A model generated the notes under the pieces. It was not told where the DNA came from. It worked only from the letters and a program-made list of their open reading frames with translations, and made no database searches. The position numbers and the translations under genes were made by a program. Positions 14,278 through 22,715 of a DNA stretch of 25,266 nt are shown one piece after another. The DNA is taken from positions 1 through 25,266 of the forward strand of contig CAZPXF010000026.1 of the NCBI GenBank assembly GCA_964590945.1, written 5' to 3'. Position 1 is the stretch's first letter, and each line of letters opens with the position of its first letter. The DNA comes from CAZPXF01 sp964590945 (GTDB lineage: Bacteria > Bacillota > Clostridia > Lachnospirales > Lachnospiraceae).

Positions 14278-15711
14278 TCATTCAATATCAAAGGCATGGC
14301 TGATGTCCTCTTCCGGCACTTCCATCGCATACCTGCCTGTAAAACATGCGTCGCAGAAGTGCAGATCTCCAACCATATCCTTTAATTTCCCAACCTCCAT
14401 ATAACCAAGCGAATCCGCCCCGATCATCTCCCGGATCTCCTCCGTTGTATGAGAATGGGCGATCAACTGTTCGTTGGACGGCACGTCCGTTCCAAAATAA
14501 CATGGATATAAAAAGGGCGGTGAACTGATGCGCACATGCACCTCCGTAGCGCCTGCCACCTTTAGCATCTTGATAATATTTGCACAGGTTGTCCCCCGGA
14601 CGATCGAATCATCGACCATAACGATCCGCTTGCCCTTAACAACCCCGGAAATCACATTCAGTTTTATCTTTACGCTGCTGACACGTTCCTTCTGCTTCGG
14701 CTTGATAAATGTACGGCCGACATAACTGTTCTTATGAAATGCCATCCCGAACGGAATACCGGAATACTCGGAATATCCCTTTGCAGCGACAAGTCCCGAA
14801 TCCGGAACGCCGACTACCAGATCCGCTTCTACCGGATAGGATTCTGCAAGCGCCTTGCCCGCAAGGATCCGGGAATGATACACATTGACATCGTCGATCG
14901 TGCTGTCTGTTCTCGAAAAATAGATATATTCAAAAATACATCTTGCCCTCTTCTCCTCAGGGATCTGCATACACTTATCAGAAAAGACGCCGTCCTTTGT
15001 GACGCTGACGATCTCACCCGGTTCCACATCGCGCACAAATTCTCCGCCGACCGCTGCGATCGCGCAGCTCTCCGAAGCAAAGAAATACGTATTCTCCCTC
15101 TTCCCAAGGCAGAGCGGCTTAAAGCCATACGGATCCCTCACGCCAATCAGCTTACGCGGGCTGCAGATAACAATGGCATAGGCGCCTCTGATCTTTTTCA
15201 TCGCCCGTTTTACCGCATCCTCCGCACACTTCGACTTCAAACGCTCCCTCGCTATATGATACGCAATCACTTCTGAATCGATCGTTGTCTGGAAAATGGC
15301 CCCTGTCATCTCAAGCTCATGGCGAAGATCGATCGCATTGACAAGATTGCCGTTATGCGCGATCGCAAGCGTACCCTTCACATAGTTTAAAACCAGAGGC
15401 TGCGCGTTCTCAACCCTGGATGCACCTGCCGTAGAGTAGCGGACATGTCCTACTCCCAGATTGCCCTTGAGCTTTTCCATCTCTTCCTCTGTAAAAACCT
15501 CATTTACAAGACCCAGTCCCTTTTTGGAGATAACCCGTCTCTTCCCATACGTATCGGAAACTGCGATACCGCAGCTCTCCTGTCCGCGATGCTGCAAGGC
15601 AAAAAGTCCATAATAAATATCCGATGCGACATCATTCCCGTCCATATCATAGGCGCCGAAAACGCCGCATTCTTCTCTGAGTCCTGTCTCTGATTCATTC
15701 AAATTCTGCAT
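14278..15711 (-). CDS. purF: Amidophosphoribosyltransferase
   Basis: PurF makes phosphoribosylamine from PRPP and glutamine, the first step of purine synthesis. The 477-residue protein has an N-terminal Ntn-type glutaminase whose nucleophile is Cys15 (EECGVFGAYD), implying removal of a 14-residue propeptide. The C-terminal phosphoribosyltransferase has the PRPP loop VMVDDSIVRGTT at 364-375. Cys258, Cys404, Cys453 and Cys456 match the four ligands of the 4Fe-4S cluster in the B. subtilis type, so the enzyme is expected to be oxygen-sensitive. AGGAG precedes the ATG. It leads the purF-purB pair and has its own promoter just after the TPR-like gene. Confidence 0.97.
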   Translation of the reverse strand: MQNLNESETGLREECGVFGAYDMDGNDVASDIYYGLFALQHRGQESCGIAVSDTYGKRRVISKKGLGLVNEVFTEEEMEKLKGNLGVGHVRYSTAGASRVENAQPLVLNYVKGTLAIAHNGNLVNAIDLRHELEMTGAIFQTTIDSEVIAYHIARERLKSKCAEDAVKRAMKKIRGAYAIVICSPRKLIGVRDPYGFKPLCLGKRENTYFFASESCAIAAVGGEFVRDVEPGEIVSVTKDGVFSDKCMQIPEEKRARCIFEYIYFSRTDSTIDDVNVYHSRILAGKALAESYPVEADLVVGVPDSGLVAAKGYSEYSGIPFGMAFHKNSYVGRTFIKPKQKERVSSVKIKLNVISGVVKGKRIVMVDDSIVRGTTCANIIKMLKVAGATEVHVRISSPPFLYPCYFGTDVPSNEQLIAHSHTTEEIREMIGADSLGYMEVGKLKDMVGDLHFCDACFTGRYAMEVPEEDISHAFDIE

Positions 15712-15743
15712 TATTTTCTCCTGTAAACTTTAAATTAGACATA

Positions 15744-15757
15744 CCGGATCTGTCCGG
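15744..15757 (-). promoter_or_regulatory. Small hairpin in the purF leader
   Basis: CCGGA and TCCGG form a 5-bp stem with a 4-base loop in the predicted 75-base purF leader, next to a run of C residues facing an upstream GGGG. This might be a minor regulatory structure. I see no match to the purine riboswitch core. Confidence 0.3.
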
Positions 15758-15793
15758 GGGGTTCAGAAATCCATCCGCCCCAAACCGATAATG

Positions 15794-15822
15794 ATTATAA
15801 TACAGAGGATAAAGAAAAGCAA
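15794..15822 (-). promoter_or_regulatory. purF-purB promoter
   Basis: On the minus strand TTGCTT (15817-15822), a 17-base spacer and TATAAT (15794-15799) lie between the TPR-like gene stop and purF. Transcription would start near 15787. The -10 is perfect and the -35 is half matched. No intrinsic terminator is visible upstream, so read-through from the DUF5717 operon could add to purF expression. Confidence 0.6.
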
Positions 15823-15826
15823 CCTC

Positions 15827-16588
15827 CTAACTTCTCTTATATTCTTCCTTCCACTTCTGCACCGTCTTCACATTGAACGGCTCATGATCCTGTGTGCGGA
15901 TTTCCCGGATCTCCCTCTGGATGCATTCATTGATCCTTGCATATCCGGGCTCAGATTCGATCAATTCCTTATACTGTTCCGCATCCATGCAGCAGTAGCA
16001 GGAATAAATGTAAGCCCAAAGCATATGCTCATCCCCACACATCGTATATGCTCTTTTCAGAAGCGCCGCCGCTTCTTCATAAAGGAATTCAGCCCCATAT
16101 GCCGAGCCAAGGCAGGCATAAATTCTTCCATATAGAGATACCTCAACGGAGTCATCCCATGTCTCCCTGAGGATCCTCTGATATACGCGAATGGCCTCTT
16201 CAATTTCCCCGCTCTGAAAAAGGTTATCCGCTTTCTGCTTCTGACGTTCCACATCTTTTTGATCCTTCAGATTCTTGAAGGTTTCTTCAATACATAGAAG
16301 TTCTCCGCTGGAAAATATGCCGGAGGCCTGCAGAATCGTCATAACAAAGCTTTCGGTCTGTCCGGCGCCTGCGATCTCAACCCTGAGAGCTTCCCCAAGC
16401 TCAAAGAGTCCCAGTTCCTGTTCCAGCCACTCACAAAGACTGACATTCATGATCGTATAGTCCACAAGATAAAAATTGTTCCGGAGATAGTAACACAACT
16501 CCTCAATCGTATATATCTTGCGATGGATTCTGGCTATCTCATATGGTCTTTTCGCTTTTGTCTTATGACACAGAACTAAACTTCCCAT
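15827..16588 (-). CDS. TPR-like helical protein, third gene of the DUF5717-DUF5716 cassette
   Basis: The 253-residue soluble protein has two parts. Residues 1-100 carry a motif-rich module (RPYEIARIHRKIYTIEELCYYL and NNFYLVDY) of a type I associate with Lachnospiraceae unknowns next to DUF5716. Residues about 113-225 are helical with TPR character (ADNLFQSGEIEEAIRVYQRIL, YACLGSAYGAEFLYEEAAALLKRAY). There is no catalytic motif, signal peptide or membrane segment. The ATG at 16588 has AGGAGG 5-6 bases upstream, and the gene overlaps the end of DUF5716 by 26 bases, which ties the products together. I infer an adaptor or scaffold role. Confidence 0.82.
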   Translation of the reverse strand: MGSLVLCHKTKAKRPYEIARIHRKIYTIEELCYYLRNNFYLVDYTIMNVSLCEWLEQELGLFELGEALRVEIAGAGQTESFVMTILQASGIFSSGELLCIEETFKNLKDQKDVERQKQKADNLFQSGEIEEAIRVYQRILRETWDDSVEVSLYGRIYACLGSAYGAEFLYEEAAALLKRAYTMCGDEHMLWAYIYSCYCCMDAEQYKELIESEPGYARINECIQREIREIRTQDHEPFNVKTVQKWKEEYKRS

Positions 16589-17843
16589 GATTGCCTCCTA
16601 ATTTCACTTTAATCTCTGCCGAAAATCCCGACGGCGGATAAAAATCACCGAATCCGATATCTCTCACAGAAACCTTGCATATTTCCTGGCTTTCAAATGT
16701 CAGCTCCATCAAAAGACGGATCGTATAGCCTTTCCTTGCCGGAAGTCCATCCAGTGATAACTGCACATTCTCTGAAGTACCTTCCAGCAGATCATCCACC
16801 TGAAATTCTATACTATCCAGATCATTTACAAGAAATTCACAGGAAAAATCCGCTTCATACCAGTGTTTCCCCCATTCTATCAGCGGAAGCCATCCCTCCT
16901 GCCCGTTCGCTCTGGAACGCACGCAAAGTCTCTTTGTCAGCTTCGTCTCATCCAGATAAACCGGCCCGGCCGATTCCCCCATCGTCCTGCGGAAAGCAGT
17001 ATAACACGCGCCCTTACTGTAGAGATTATTTCCCAAAAAGGCTCTCCTTCCGTTACAGATAACCTTAAGCGTATTTGGATACCAGTTATTTTCAAAGGGA
17101 ACGCCTGTCAGATATACGGAAGATACGATCTTCCGCTCAAACACATGCTCCACGAAAACCTTAAATCTCACATCAGCCACCTGCGCCATATCTTTATTCA
17201 TGACCGGATATGCGTATTTCAGCTCTTCGATATTCTGGCTCTCCACCTCTTCCACAGTGACAAAATTCTCTCTCCCGAATCCAACGTCCATCCGTTTTAA
17301 CATATAGGAATGTATCGTCTGATCCTCACAGTGAAAAAGAGCCGCTTCGTACTGCCACAGGTCTTTTGGCTGATAAAACATATAGTAGCAGAAGCTTTCC
17401 TTATAATCCTGAATATAAACCTGATCCCTGGATAATCCAAGCTTCTGGGCGATGCTTTTCAGGACCACGACCATTGTCTCATTGAGCTTAGGAAGGGTAA
17501 ATACCAGATAATCGATCGTATCCAGCTTCTGAATCGACAGTTTGATGTACTGATATAAAAGCTGCACCGCGTCATATGTTTTACCGGCGACCGTAAGCTT
17601 CTCACCTTTCATGCTCTTATCCAGGAAATCCGACGCCACGCTTCCCGGAAATTCTTTCCCATGCTTTTCAGCTTCATTGCCGTAAATCCAGACATTATCA
17701 CGAAGTCCGATCATCAGCGGGATCTGATAATTATCATTCTCCGTCTCCATCGTCTGCGGCTCCGATAATAACTCATGGAAATAACTGATCTGGCAGTATT
17801 TTTTGCCGAGATCATATCCTGCAATCTGTCTGTTTCGTGCCAC
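16563..17843 (-). CDS. DUF5716-like protein with an actin/Hsp70-type fold
   Basis: The 426-residue protein reads as a divergent Hsp70/actin nucleotide-binding domain. A phosphate-1-like strand is IAGYDLGKKYCQIS (7-20). IPLMIGLRDNVWIYGNEAEKH (41-61) mirrors the Hsp70 PSxVAF-lvGxxAK stretch. YLVFTLPKLNETMVVVLKSIAQKLGL (112-137) mirrors the VITVPA-aGL segment, and SVYLTGVPFENNWYP to LYSKGACYTA (242-282) mirrors the adenosine region. The phosphate-2 DLGGGT loop is not recognisable; the site reads ALFHCEDQTIHSY (168-180). The last 125 residues look beta-rich and do not resemble an Hsp70 substrate domain. The GTG at 17841-17843 has AGGAGG 7 bases upstream, while the ATG two codons earlier is too close, so GTG is the likely start. 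DUF5717 ends 16 bases upstream. Confidence 0.82.
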   Translation of the reverse strand: MARNRQIAGYDLGKKYCQISYFHELLSEPQTMETENDNYQIPLMIGLRDNVWIYGNEAEKHGKEFPGSVASDFLDKSMKGEKLTVAGKTYDAVQLLYQYIKLSIQKLDTIDYLVFTLPKLNETMVVVLKSIAQKLGLSRDQVYIQDYKESFCYYMFYQPKDLWQYEAALFHCEDQTIHSYMLKRMDVGFGRENFVTVEEVESQNIEELKYAYPVMNKDMAQVADVRFKVFVEHVFERKIVSSVYLTGVPFENNWYPNTLKVICNGRRAFLGNNLYSKGACYTAFRRTMGESAGPVYLDETKLTKRLCVRSRANGQEGWLPLIEWGKHWYEADFSCEFLVNDLDSIEFQVDDLLEGTSENVQLSLDGLPARKGYTIRLLMELTFESQEICKVSVRDIGFGDFYPPSGFSAEIKVKLGGNHGKFSSVS

Positions 17844-17859
17844 TTCCATTCCTCCTGAA

Positions 17860-20800
17860 TCAGTACAGGACATACAGCTGCTTCGCCAATGTATCCTGTG
17901 CTATGTACTCTTTATAAAACTTCTCCTGATCTTTGCTTCCGGAGAGTGTGATCGCATTCAGAAGTCCGTAACGGCCGGCCAGAATATTCTTTCTCGGTTT
18001 CGCATAAAAAACTTCCGTCTCCGTCATGCGATCGTCTGTTTCCTCCTGAAAATAGTATTTTATTTTTTCTCCTTCAAACAATGTAAATGCTTTTACATAT
18101 ATGTTCTCATACATCGGAGATAAAATTTCTTTCGTATATATTCCGGCTTCAATTCCGCGTTCCTTGATATCGTAATTCAATGTGACAACGCCGTCCTTAG
18201 AGCCGATATAAGAGACCATAACCTTGTCCCAAAGCTGAAATTCCTGAAGCCAGCTCTCCGGATACTTCATAAAGAATGGGAAATATATATGCTCCTCACA
18301 GAGCATCTGCATGAAATCCTTCAGCACCGCCTTGTGTTCTTCGTCAAATTCCCTGTCTGAAAAATATAAAAGGGAGGCGATCTTGCAAATATTCGGCACC
18401 TCTTCCTTTTTCTCATGCTCCCTGCATATGACGTCGAAGATCACCCCGGCAACCATCCTGTTATTTACCACATATTCGTGGCAAACATAGGATAAATACG
18501 CGGTCTGCAGCCGGAAGTATGCTCCTCCTTCATAATAATTGGCAAAGATCTCTTCCTCGCCATACATCGTCTCGGAGAATACCATCTGCGTAATGATACG
18601 CTCCGCCAGCTTATGTGTGGAAATATCATACTTCTGCGCCATTTTCCATATGCGCTTCATATCACACGTTGCGCCGCAGTAATACCGTGCAAGATATTTC
18701 AGTGTATTCCGATCCGAATATCCGCGCCTGAAAAGCTCAAAGCAGATCGCCAGCATATAATCGTCTTCCTGAGTATTTCCTTCCTCGATACGATTGCTCA
18801 GAATTTTTACCGCCTCTTCCGGCTCCATCGAATCCAGACCGTCTTTTAAGATCTCCTGGTAAGTCAGGCCGCGGCGTTTGCGCTCCTCAGCCTGCGCAAG
18901 CTCCATATCCAGAAACTTCCGGCATATCTCGTTAAATGAGACCTCATAAAATACCCTCCGCGCATCATACACGATAGATTCCGTGTAATGCCGTCCGTTC
19001 ATGTCCTCCCAAACGATCCTGTCGTCCTTAGTATGGACAAAAATGAGCGTCCCGGATTGCCTGTACGGCGTGATCTGCGCGATCTTTCCCTGTTCATTCA
19101 AAACGATCACATTCTTCATGTTCGGAACTCTCGTCGTAATAATATAGCCATGGCAAATATCATTCAGGGCATAGACACGCTCCGCATTCATATCCTTCTC
19201 CGTAAAAAATCTCTTATATATGATCCTTAACGTCTCGCTGATATGACGCTTCTCCAGCTGCTCCCATGCAAAATCCTTCATATTTTCTTCATAGCGCTCA
19301 AAAAGATCCGGCATCTGCTGCTCATGCAGGATCAGATTCGCATATAAAAGCGCCCTCTTTCGGTAATCCAGCGTAATCCCGTGAAGAAAATACAGGTAGA
19401 TCGGCTTCGGCAGCTGCTTATATACATTGCGCTCGTCCATTGCAGCAAGATAAAACTCGTAGAGCTGCGCGATCTTCAGATCCTGCTCCAGCGCAAGTTC
19501 AAACCAATGGAAAAACCGGTTATCCGACATGCTTCCCTTGATCAGAAGAGTACAGATCGCCATAAGGATCATCTTCTCCTGATACACTTCGTAGGAGGAA
19601 GTCAGAATACGGAACATATGATGGTCAAAATTCTTGAGCTGGCTCGCAAGATTGGCCGTGTACAGCGCCAGATCCCTTGTCATCAGGTTGTATTTGGATG
19701 CAAATAAAAGCACCTGAATCTCAAACTTGCCCAGCTTACGCAGAAGACTGCTGTCCGCACGAAAACATTTCAGCGCTTCCATATAAAAGGCAATATCATG
19801 CGCCCCTTCATAAAATTTCTTCTCTAATACCGGCAGTCTGTCGCTGTAATGATGATACGCCGGATCCAGATTCAGAAGCATACATGCGATCTTCCACGAA
19901 TTGGCTTCTTTCACATAGATGCGGTTCAGCTCCTCCACAGCACGGTGGGTCTGGGTACCCTCCCTGCCGACGGCTGCGATCAGGAAAATATAATAAGACC
20001 ACATCTCCATATTCTTCATCCGTTTCAGTATGCTGCTGTTATAATTGTCGAGGATCCATCTGGCGTCCTCGTATCTCTCGCCAAGCAGGTAAATATTGGC
20101 CTGTATAAGCGGAAAAAGCATATCCTCCGGGTGAGATTTGCGCATCTCATTCATCTTGTCCGTAGATTCATTCACCCACTCGCCCCAATCCTTCTGATCT
20201 CCCTGGCACTTCAGATAGTCGCGCTTGATCTGCGCCATCATATATTTTTCAAAGGTTTCATCCTCCGGCCGCTCTGAGGCGTTCTGATCGATCTCAATCC
20301 TGTAATCCAGCGTCTCATAGGCCGTCTCGATGGAAATCCTGCCGTAATTCTTCCCCCTGTGAAGCTTATGCACATCGATAATGTATTCAATCAGAATGCT
20401 GTTCCCGACAAAATCCTCCGTAGTAAATGCACTCCGGTTCACTGTAAGAAAATCGCCGGACACATGAACCTTCGCTTCAAGATATCCCCATGTATTCTTA
20501 TAAACATGAAACACACTTTTATTCGACTCTTTGAGCTGATAAAAACTTCCGAGCGACTCGGACAGGGAAAAATAAATCTTCTCCTTCTGTTTCGTACTGA
20601 TCAGGAATTCCTCAAGCGCCTGTTCATCCAGCGCCCACGTGCGCATATTGTCATAAAGTCCGCACGTCTTTCTGCCTTCGTATTTCAGGATCTCATAGAA
20701 CCTTCTTGATCTGAACAGATTTTTTGCCTCCGCAAAATCCTTCATGGCAAGATCACGGAAGTTCTCCAGCCGCTGTATCTTTCCATGGGACGTCATCACG

Positions 20801-21147
20801 TACGGGCGTTCCACAACCATGGAAAAACAAACGGCATATTCGCCGCCGTTGCAGATAACAGAGAATTGCCCGTTCTCCACATTTCCCGGCTGCAGTCCCG
20901 AGGCATCATAAGTAAATTGAATGGTAACCGGATTACCTTCAAAGCCCTGTTCTTTCAAACTCATCCGCACAGAAGATGCATATACAAGACCGCGAATAGT
21001 ATCCCCGGCCCGGTTGTCAATCTGGAAACTGCCGTGATAGACTTCTCCTTCTCCTACTGTAATTACCAGATGTGTATCGGAAAAAACAATCTCAGATGCA
21101 TCTTCATGAAATATTCCCTTTGCGAATTGATTAATCTTGTTTTTCAA
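17860..21147 (-). CDS. DUF5717-like giant repeat protein (about 1095 aa)
   Basis: This is a very large soluble protein that I recognise only as DUF5717-like. Residues about 14-125 look like a beta-sandwich (IVFSDTHLVITVGEGEVYHGSFQIDN). A long helical, TPR-like array covers about 130-670 and 770-950. A middle beta segment (about 680-760, HGYIITTRVPNMKNVIVLNEQG) and a C-terminal beta domain (about 970-1095) flank the second array. No enzyme motif, signal peptide or membrane segment is visible. An ATG at 21165 lacks an SD site; the TTG at 21145-21147 follows AGGTGA and gives KNKINQFAKGIF, the kind of N-terminus I expect, so I use TTG with moderate confidence. It heads the three-gene operon and has a good promoter. 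Confidence 0.8.
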   Translation of the reverse strand: MKNKINQFAKGIFHEDASEIVFSDTHLVITVGEGEVYHGSFQIDNRAGDTIRGLVYASSVRMSLKEQGFEGNPVTIQFTYDASGLQPGNVENGQFSVICNGGEYAVCFSMVVERPYVMTSHGKIQRLENFRDLAMKDFAEAKNLFRSRRFYEILKYEGRKTCGLYDNMRTWALDEQALEEFLISTKQKEKIYFSLSESLGSFYQLKESNKSVFHVYKNTWGYLEAKVHVSGDFLTVNRSAFTTEDFVGNSILIEYIIDVHKLHRGKNYGRISIETAYETLDYRIEIDQNASERPEDETFEKYMMAQIKRDYLKCQGDQKDWGEWVNESTDKMNEMRKSHPEDMLFPLIQANIYLLGERYEDARWILDNYNSSILKRMKNMEMWSYYIFLIAAVGREGTQTHRAVEELNRIYVKEANSWKIACMLLNLDPAYHHYSDRLPVLEKKFYEGAHDIAFYMEALKCFRADSSLLRKLGKFEIQVLLFASKYNLMTRDLALYTANLASQLKNFDHHMFRILTSSYEVYQEKMILMAICTLLIKGSMSDNRFFHWFELALEQDLKIAQLYEFYLAAMDERNVYKQLPKPIYLYFLHGITLDYRKRALLYANLILHEQQMPDLFERYEENMKDFAWEQLEKRHISETLRIIYKRFFTEKDMNAERVYALNDICHGYIITTRVPNMKNVIVLNEQGKIAQITPYRQSGTLIFVHTKDDRIVWEDMNGRHYTESIVYDARRVFYEVSFNEICRKFLDMELAQAEERKRRGLTYQEILKDGLDSMEPEEAVKILSNRIEEGNTQEDDYMLAICFELFRRGYSDRNTLKYLARYYCGATCDMKRIWKMAQKYDISTHKLAERIITQMVFSETMYGEEEIFANYYEGGAYFRLQTAYLSYVCHEYVVNNRMVAGVIFDVICREHEKKEEVPNICKIASLLYFSDREFDEEHKAVLKDFMQMLCEEHIYFPFFMKYPESWLQEFQLWDKVMVSYIGSKDGVVTLNYDIKERGIEAGIYTKEILSPMYENIYVKAFTLFEGEKIKYYFQEETDDRMTETEVFYAKPRKNILAGRYGLLNAITLSGSKDQEKFYKEYIAQDTLAKQLYVLY

Positions 21148-21226
21148 ATCGGTCACCTGCTTCATCTATTGATATCATAATGTTGCGATTATGTATTACG
21201 TACTTATCGAATACCATACCACATTG

Positions 21227-21256
21227 ATTATAGCATCAAAGCCCCTCGACTTGCAA
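21227..21256 (-). promoter_or_regulatory. Promoter of the DUF5717-DUF5716-TPR operon
   Basis: On the minus strand TTGCAA (21251-21256), an 18-base spacer and TATAAT (21227-21232) give a predicted start near 21220 and a leader of about 70 bases. It is divergent from the nfo promoter, separated by about 60 bases. Confidence 0.62.
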
Positions 21257-21319
21257 TATAATATCTGTTCCTTATTTTCACCATCCGGAACTTTCCTTCT
21301 TTTCCTTCCGCCCCGGCTG

Positions 21320-21348
21320 TTGACGAAACCCCTTTGGTCTTTTATACT
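21320..21348 (+). promoter_or_regulatory. nfo promoter
   Basis: TTGACG (21320-21325), a 17-base spacer and TATACT (21343-21348) make a near-consensus sigma-A promoter about 70 bases before nfo. No LexA-like palindrome is visible around it. Confidence 0.72.
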
Positions 21349-21416
21349 TTTCAATAGAGTTTCTGCGCACAGGAATTTGTACCGGAAACTCCATTTAACG
21401 AAAGAGAGGAAAATTC

Positions 21417-22322
21417 ATGATCAAACTAGGTTCTCATGTCAGTATGAGCGGCAAGGAGATGCTGCTTGCTTCCGCCAAAGAAGCGGCTTCCTACGGCGCA
21501 AATACGTTTATGTTCTACACAGGCGCTCCGCAAAACACACGGAGGAAACCGGTCGGGGAGCTGAATATTGACGCCGCATGGGCTTATATGGATTCCCATG
21601 GCATCGGCGACATTGTTGTCCATGCCCCGTACATCATCAACCTCGCAAACACGATCAAACCGGAAACCTATAAGCTTGCAGTTGATTTTCTTGCAAAGGA
21701 GATCGAACGCACCGCCGCGTGCCGCAGCCGAATCCTTGTCCTTCACCCGGGTTCGCATGTCGGCGCCGGAGTCGACGCCGGGATCGCGCAGGTCATAAAA
21801 GGCCTGAATGAAGTCCTTACACATGACACCGCCTGTAATATTGCCCTTGAAACAATGGCCGGGAAAGGGTCAGAGCTCGGGCGTTCCTTTGAAGAGCTCG
21901 CACGCATTTTTGACGGCGTTGTATATAATGAAAAACTACGCGTCTGTTTCGACACCTGTCATACAAATGACGCCGGCTATGATGTTGCCGGACATTTTGA
22001 CGACGTGATCGCAGAATTTGACCGTCTGATCGGCAAAGACAAAATATCCGTCTTTCATATTAACGACAGCAAAAATCCGCGGAATGCCAGAAAAGACCGC
22101 CATGAAAACACTGGATTTGGATCCATCGGATTTGATGCGCTTTCCTACATCGTGCACCATCCTGATTTCGCAAATATTCCTAAAATCCTTGAATCTCCTT
22201 ATATAAAAGACCCGGAGGATAAAAAGAAATCCTATGCTCCTTACCGGTATGAGATCCAAATGCTGAGAAAACAGGAATTTGATCCGCAGATGTGTGAAAA
22301 AATCCTGAATGATAATATGTAG
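21417..22322 (+). CDS. nfo: Deoxyribonuclease IV (apurinic/apyrimidinic endonuclease)
   Basis: Endonuclease IV cuts DNA 5' of abasic sites and trims damaged 3' ends in base excision repair. The 301-residue TIM-barrel protein keeps all nine zinc ligands expected for the family: His69, His110, Glu145, Asp179, His182, His214, Asp227, His229 and Glu259, in motifs such as VVHAPY, LVLHPGSH, CFDTCHT, FHINDS and KDRHENTG. Length is normal. GAGAGGA precedes the ATG by about 6 bases. It is a single-gene unit, divergent from the DUF5717 operon and convergent with azlD. Confidence 0.96.
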   Translation: MIKLGSHVSMSGKEMLLASAKEAASYGANTFMFYTGAPQNTRRKPVGELNIDAAWAYMDSHGIGDIVVHAPYIINLANTIKPETYKLAVDFLAKEIERTAACRSRILVLHPGSHVGAGVDAGIAQVIKGLNEVLTHDTACNIALETMAGKGSELGRSFEELARIFDGVVYNEKLRVCFDTCHTNDAGYDVAGHFDDVIAEFDRLIGKDKISVFHINDSKNPRNARKDRHENTGFGSIGFDALSYIVHHPDFANIPKILESPYIKDPEDKKKSYAPYRYEIQMLRKQEFDPQMCEKILNDNM

Positions 22323-22379
22323 TTTTACGAAACTGTGTCAATGATTTCAAAGCAGCCCATAGTCACCCTCCGGGCCCAT

Positions 22380-22715
22380 TTAAACAAACACCACCTGTAT
22401 CAGCGCCATATAGAGCACCGTTCCCACGCCGATGCTCAAAAGATTATTTCTTTTCCACACATGCAGAACCACAACCGCTGCACATGCGATCAACTCCGGA
22501 ATCCCGTGCGGATATGCCCGCACCGGAGTTGATTTCAGACAATAAACAACGAGCATTCCGATAACCGCCGGGGTCAGAACGTATCCAAGATACTGTACGG
22601 TCCCCGGAACCTTCCGCCCTTTCGGAAATAAAAGAAACGGTACGACCCTTGTTGCAAATGTCGTCAGCGCCACCACAAATATGATCAAAAAAGAAAGTTT
22701 CGCATTTAACGGCAT
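22380..22715 (-). CDS. azlD: AzlD-like branched-chain amino acid transport subunit
   Basis: This is the small hydrophobic partner of AzlC in the AzlCD (YgaZH-type) exporter of branched-chain amino acids and analogues. It has 111 residues with about four membrane segments and the family motif TRVVPFLLFP near residue 22. The start overlaps the last 10 bases of azlC, and its SD site lies inside azlC, implying coupled translation and a stable two-subunit complex. Known azlC and azlD relatives support the role; the substrate here is not readable. Confidence 0.92.
   Translation of the reverse strand: MPLNAKLSFLIIFVVALTTFATRVVPFLLFPKGRKVPGTVQYLGYVLTPAVIGMLVVYCLKSTPVRAYPHGIPELIACAAVVVLHVWKRNNLLSIGVGTVLYMALIQVVFV

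Noticed and set aside
22321..22379. Small hairpin AGTTT-TACG-AAACT after nfo as a terminator
   Set aside because: The stem is only 5 bp, AT-rich and without a following T-run, so it is not convincing.
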